Source: REEB481 sp039796915 (GTDB taxonomy: Bacteria > Bacteroidota > Bacteroidia > NS11-12g > UBA955). From it: DNA of 7,394 nucleotides. Location: NCBI GenBank assembly GCA_039796915.1, contig JBDKIU010000094.1, positions 1 through 7,394 on the forward strand, read 5' to 3'. This document shows, piece by piece, positions 5,144 to 7,394 of the stretch. Both the position numbers and the translations under genes were made by a program. Every line of letters begins with the position of its first letter. The stretch's first letter is position 1. The notes beneath the pieces were generated by a model that had not been told where the DNA came from, did not search any database, and was given only the letters and a program-made list of their open reading frames with translations.

Positions 5144-6415
5144 ATGAGCAACCGCAGAAGCTTCATCAGAAACAATGCCCTGCTGTTCACCGCACTGGCC
5201 ACAGGCAATCACCTGCAGGCCCTGGAACACGCGCCCAACCTGGTTTCCGGCGATCCGGCCGATGAATCTTACTGGCGGTTGGTACGCGCGCAATTTCCGC
5301 TGGACAGCAAAAAAACATTCCTCAACAACGGCACGATGGGCCCTTCGCCCTATCCGGTGCTGGAAGCCGTGAAATCAGGCCTCGACAAAACTTCGCGCGA
5401 TGCGCAGTACGGTGGCGGTGAAGCTGAAGCGCTGGAGGCTCTGGCAGCTTTCCTCGGCACAGCCAAAGAAGAGCTCGCGCTGGTGCACAACGTTTCTGAA
5501 GCCATCAACATCGTGGCCCACGGTCTTCCCTTCAGCAAAGGTGATGAAGTGCTGATTACAGGCCACGAACATGTGGGCAATGCGCTGCCCTGGCTGAACC
5601 GCGCACGCCTGGATGGTATCGTGCTGAAGGTGGTGCCGCTGGGGAAAACGGCAGCCGAAACCCTGAACAATGTGAACGCTGCCATCACGCGGAAGAGCAA
5701 GGCTTTAGCCTTGCCGCACATTCCGTGTACCATCGGACAGGTGCTGCCGGCAAAGGAAATCTGCGCCCTGGCCGCCTCGAAAGGTTTGTGGAGCTTCATC
5801 GACGGCGCACATCCTCCGGGGATGCTGGAGCTGAACCTGCACGACATCGGCTGCGACTTTTACGCTTCCTGCTGCCATAAATGGATGCTCGGTCCGCAAG
5901 GCACCGGCTTTCTGTATGTGAAAAAAGATAAACTGGATCTGCTGCAAACGCGCGGCGTGGGCGGCGGCAGCGATACCGGATGGGATATGCTTTCCCAACC
6001 GCCTTCCATGAAAGGATACGCTGCGTCGGCTCATCGCTATTACTACGGAACGCAAAGCGCAGCCTTGTACCACGGCATTGTGGCGGCCATCGCTTTTCAA
6101 AACAACATCGGCAGGGCCAACATCGAACGAAGGGTGCGCAGCCTCGCCGCCTACCTGCAGGAACAGCTGCTGGCGCTGGGCGACGGCATCGACATGCTCA
6201 CGCCGTTGGAAGCGGCTTCGCGGGGCGCGCAAATCGCTTTTCGCTTCCGCGGAAAAGACAACAGGCAGTTTTATGAGCAGCTGGCGAAAAAGAACATCAT
6301 CATCCGCCATGTTCCGGAAAATGGCCTCGACTGCCTGCGGATATCAACGCACGTGTACAATTTCCATGACGAAGCCAATTTATTGGCTGAGGAAGTTAAA
6401 CGCTACATCGGCTGA
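5144..6415 (+). CDS. Class V aminotransferase-fold PLP enzyme with Tat-like leader
   Basis: This 423-residue fold-type I PLP enzyme belongs to the class V group that contains cysteine desulfurases and isopenicillin-N epimerase-like proteins. Visible landmarks, counted from ATG 5144, are FLNNGTMGPSP (59-69), FIDGAH (218-223) with Asp220 for the PLP ring nitrogen, CCHKWMLGPQGTGFLYV (243-259) with the Schiff-base Lys246, and LRISTHVYN (398-406) with a probable carboxylate-binding Arg399. The GPQGTG context is typical of the epimerase-like branch; the reaction cannot be assigned. The N-terminus MSNRRSFIRN carries a twin-arginine pattern followed by a short hydrophobic stretch (ALLFTALATG, 12-21), suggesting export of the folded holoenzyme, or a decayed signal. 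An upstream in-frame GTG at 5108 would add 12 residues, bury the Tat motif and cover the inverted repeat, so ATG 5144 is preferred. The stop overlaps the menE start by one base. Confidence 0.88.
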   Translation: MSNRRSFIRNNALLFTALATGNHLQALEHAPNLVSGDPADESYWRLVRAQFPLDSKKTFLNNGTMGPSPYPVLEAVKSGLDKTSRDAQYGGGEAEALEALAAFLGTAKEELALVHNVSEAINIVAHGLPFSKGDEVLITGHEHVGNALPWLNRARLDGIVLKVVPLGKTAAETLNNVNAAITRKSKALALPHIPCTIGQVLPAKEICALAASKGLWSFIDGAHPPGMLELNLHDIGCDFYASCCHKWMLGPQGTGFLYVKKDKLDLLQTRGVGGGSDTGWDMLSQPPSMKGYAASAHRYYYGTQSAALYHGIVAAIAFQNNIGRANIERRVRSLAAYLQEQLLALGDGIDMLTPLEAASRGAQIAFRFRGKDNRQFYEQLAKKNIIIRHVPENGLDCLRISTHVYNFHDEANLLAEEVKRYIG

Positions 6416-7394
6416 TGCTTCCTGCTGCGCAAGAAGCCGACATCCGCGCGCAATGGCGTTCGGGCAAGCCGTCTTTTGTGCTGTTCAGCTCCGGAAGCAC
6501 CGGCGCACCTTCCGCATACACGCTGAGCCGCCGGCTGATGGAATGGAGTGCGGCACAAACGGGCGCAGCCCTGAAGGTTCAGGCCTCCGACCGCATTTTT
6601 TGCTGTTTGCCATTAGACAAGGTCGGCGGCCTGATGCAGGTCATCAGAAGTGAATCATGGAACATCCCGTTGCTGGCAATCCAGCCGGCACTGCATCCCA
6701 TGAAATACCTGGAAGCGCATCATCCTTTCAGCATCACTTCGCTCACGGGAAGTCAGCTGAATGCCAGTCTGGGTGATGCGGCAGAAATCGCAAAGCTGCG
6801 CCGCTTCCGCGTGGTGCTGGCCGGTGGCGAAGCACTTTCCGCAGCCACAGAACAAACAGCAATGGATGAAGGTATTCAGCTGTGGCATACCTACGGCATG
6901 ACCGAAACGGCGTCGCATATCGCCTTGCGCAGGGCGGGGACGAAGGGATTTATCCCTTTCCCCGGTGTAGCGCTGGAACGCGACGCCCGCGACGGCCACC
7001 TGATTATTGACATTCCGGGAATCCTCGAACAGCCCCTGCATACCCGCGACGTGGCCATGCTGGAAACCGACGGCAGCTTTCGGATTCTGGGCCGGCTCGA
7101 TACAGTCATCAACAGCGGCGGCATGAAAATACAGGCAGAAGCCGTGGAGCAAATCATCGACGCGCTGCAACTGCTGCACAACCGGGCTTTTGTGGTGGCC
7201 GGAGCGCCGGATGCCACCTGGGGCGAAGCCGTCGTTTTGCTGGTGGAAGGTGAGCCATTTCCCCTCAGGCCGGAACAGCTGAAAGAAGCAGTCAACGAAC
7301 GCATTCCGTATGGCGCTCCCAAAAGCATCCGATTCATCCCCAAACTGCCCCGAACAGACAGCGGTAAAATCAGCCGTCACGAAGTGCAAAAGTT
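6415..7394 (+). CDS. menE: o-Succinylbenzoate-CoA ligase (MenE), C-terminal end missing
   Basis: This adenylate-forming enzyme would activate o-succinylbenzoate with ATP and load it onto CoA in menaquinone synthesis. The frame is open for 326 residues to the right edge. Family motifs are FSSGSTGAP (24-32), the A3 P-loop; HTYGMTET (158-165), A5; HTRD (209-212), A7, with ribose-binding Asp212; GRLDTVINSGGMKIQ (226-240), A8 and hinge; and PRTDSGKISRHE (312-323), A10, with catalytic Lys318. Very few residues can be missing after A10. The protein starts only about 23 residues before the P-loop, so it lacks the N-terminal subdomain of roughly 100 or more residues found in E. coli MenE; I recall this short form as usual in Bacteroidota. 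The A3 lysine after GxP is replaced by Ser33. ATG 6415 overlaps the upstream TGA by one base, implying translational coupling; a GAGGAAG at 6389-6395 is too distant to be a good ribosome-binding site. A general acyl-CoA ligase is the alternative. Confidence 0.85.
   Translation, partial: MLPAAQEADIRAQWRSGKPSFVLFSSGSTGAPSAYTLSRRLMEWSAAQTGAALKVQASDRIFCCLPLDKVGGLMQVIRSESWNIPLLAIQPALHPMKYLEAHHPFSITSLTGSQLNASLGDAAEIAKLRRFRVVLAGGEALSAATEQTAMDEGIQLWHTYGMTETASHIALRRAGTKGFIPFPGVALERDARDGHLIIDIPGILEQPLHTRDVAMLETDGSFRILGRLDTVINSGGMKIQAEAVEQIIDALQLLHNRAFVVAGAPDATWGEAVVLLVEGEPFPLRPEQLKEAVNERIPYGAPKSIRFIPKLPRTDSGKISRHEVQK

Noticed and set aside
3984..5147. A 387-codon plus-strand open frame running the full length of anmK on the opposite strand.
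   Set aside because: It mirrors the codon structure of anmK, has no recognisable motif, and anmK itself is unambiguous. It is an antisense shadow in GC-rich DNA.
6655..7389. A 244-codon minus-strand open frame opposite menE.
   Set aside because: The plus strand in this stretch encodes all the adenylate-forming enzyme motifs in one frame, so the minus frame is a shadow.

Overview
The window looks like a chromosomal segment from a member of the Bacteroidota, most likely a fairly GC-rich lineage such as Chitinophagaceae; the family-level placement is inference. Three things point there: a compact MenE that begins directly at the nucleotide-binding loop, very weak Shine-Dalgarno signals throughout, and matches to the Bacteroidota -7 promoter consensus TAnnTTTG in the divergent intergenic regions. 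No RNA gene, insertion sequence, CRISPR array or phage gene is visible. Coding density is high, and the largest non-coding stretch is about 135 bases.

Layout, left to right. (1) Minus strand: the N-terminal part of a class II glutamine amidotransferase (1-364, cut by the left edge), and upstream of it a PaiA-like GNAT acetyltransferase (470-1012). (2) Plus strand, divergent from these: a 500-residue polytopic membrane protein resembling GT-C glycosyltransferases (1099-2601). (3) A convergent junction (2602-2736) holding a REP-like repeat cluster and a possible weak terminator. (4) Minus strand, a probable two-gene unit: anmK (4002-5096), then 23 bases downstream a Glu/Leu/Phe/Val-family dehydrogenase (2737-3978). 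(5) Plus strand, divergent from anmK: a class V PLP-dependent aminotransferase-fold protein with a Tat-like N-terminus (5144-6415), overlapping by one base the start of menE (6415-7394, last residues lost at the right edge).

The genes serve several unrelated housekeeping tasks: peptidoglycan recycling (AnmK), amino-acid deamination or nitrogen balance (dehydrogenase), polyamine or amine acetylation (GNAT), menaquinone synthesis (MenE) and probable envelope glycosylation (GT-C protein). I see no clear undescribed multi-gene system. The features most worth a second look are a perfect 9-base inverted repeat between anmK and the aminotransferase gene, whose arms each form an outward-facing -7-like box; the REP-like cluster; the Tat-like leader on a PLP enzyme tightly coupled to menE; and a missing P-loop lysine in MenE.
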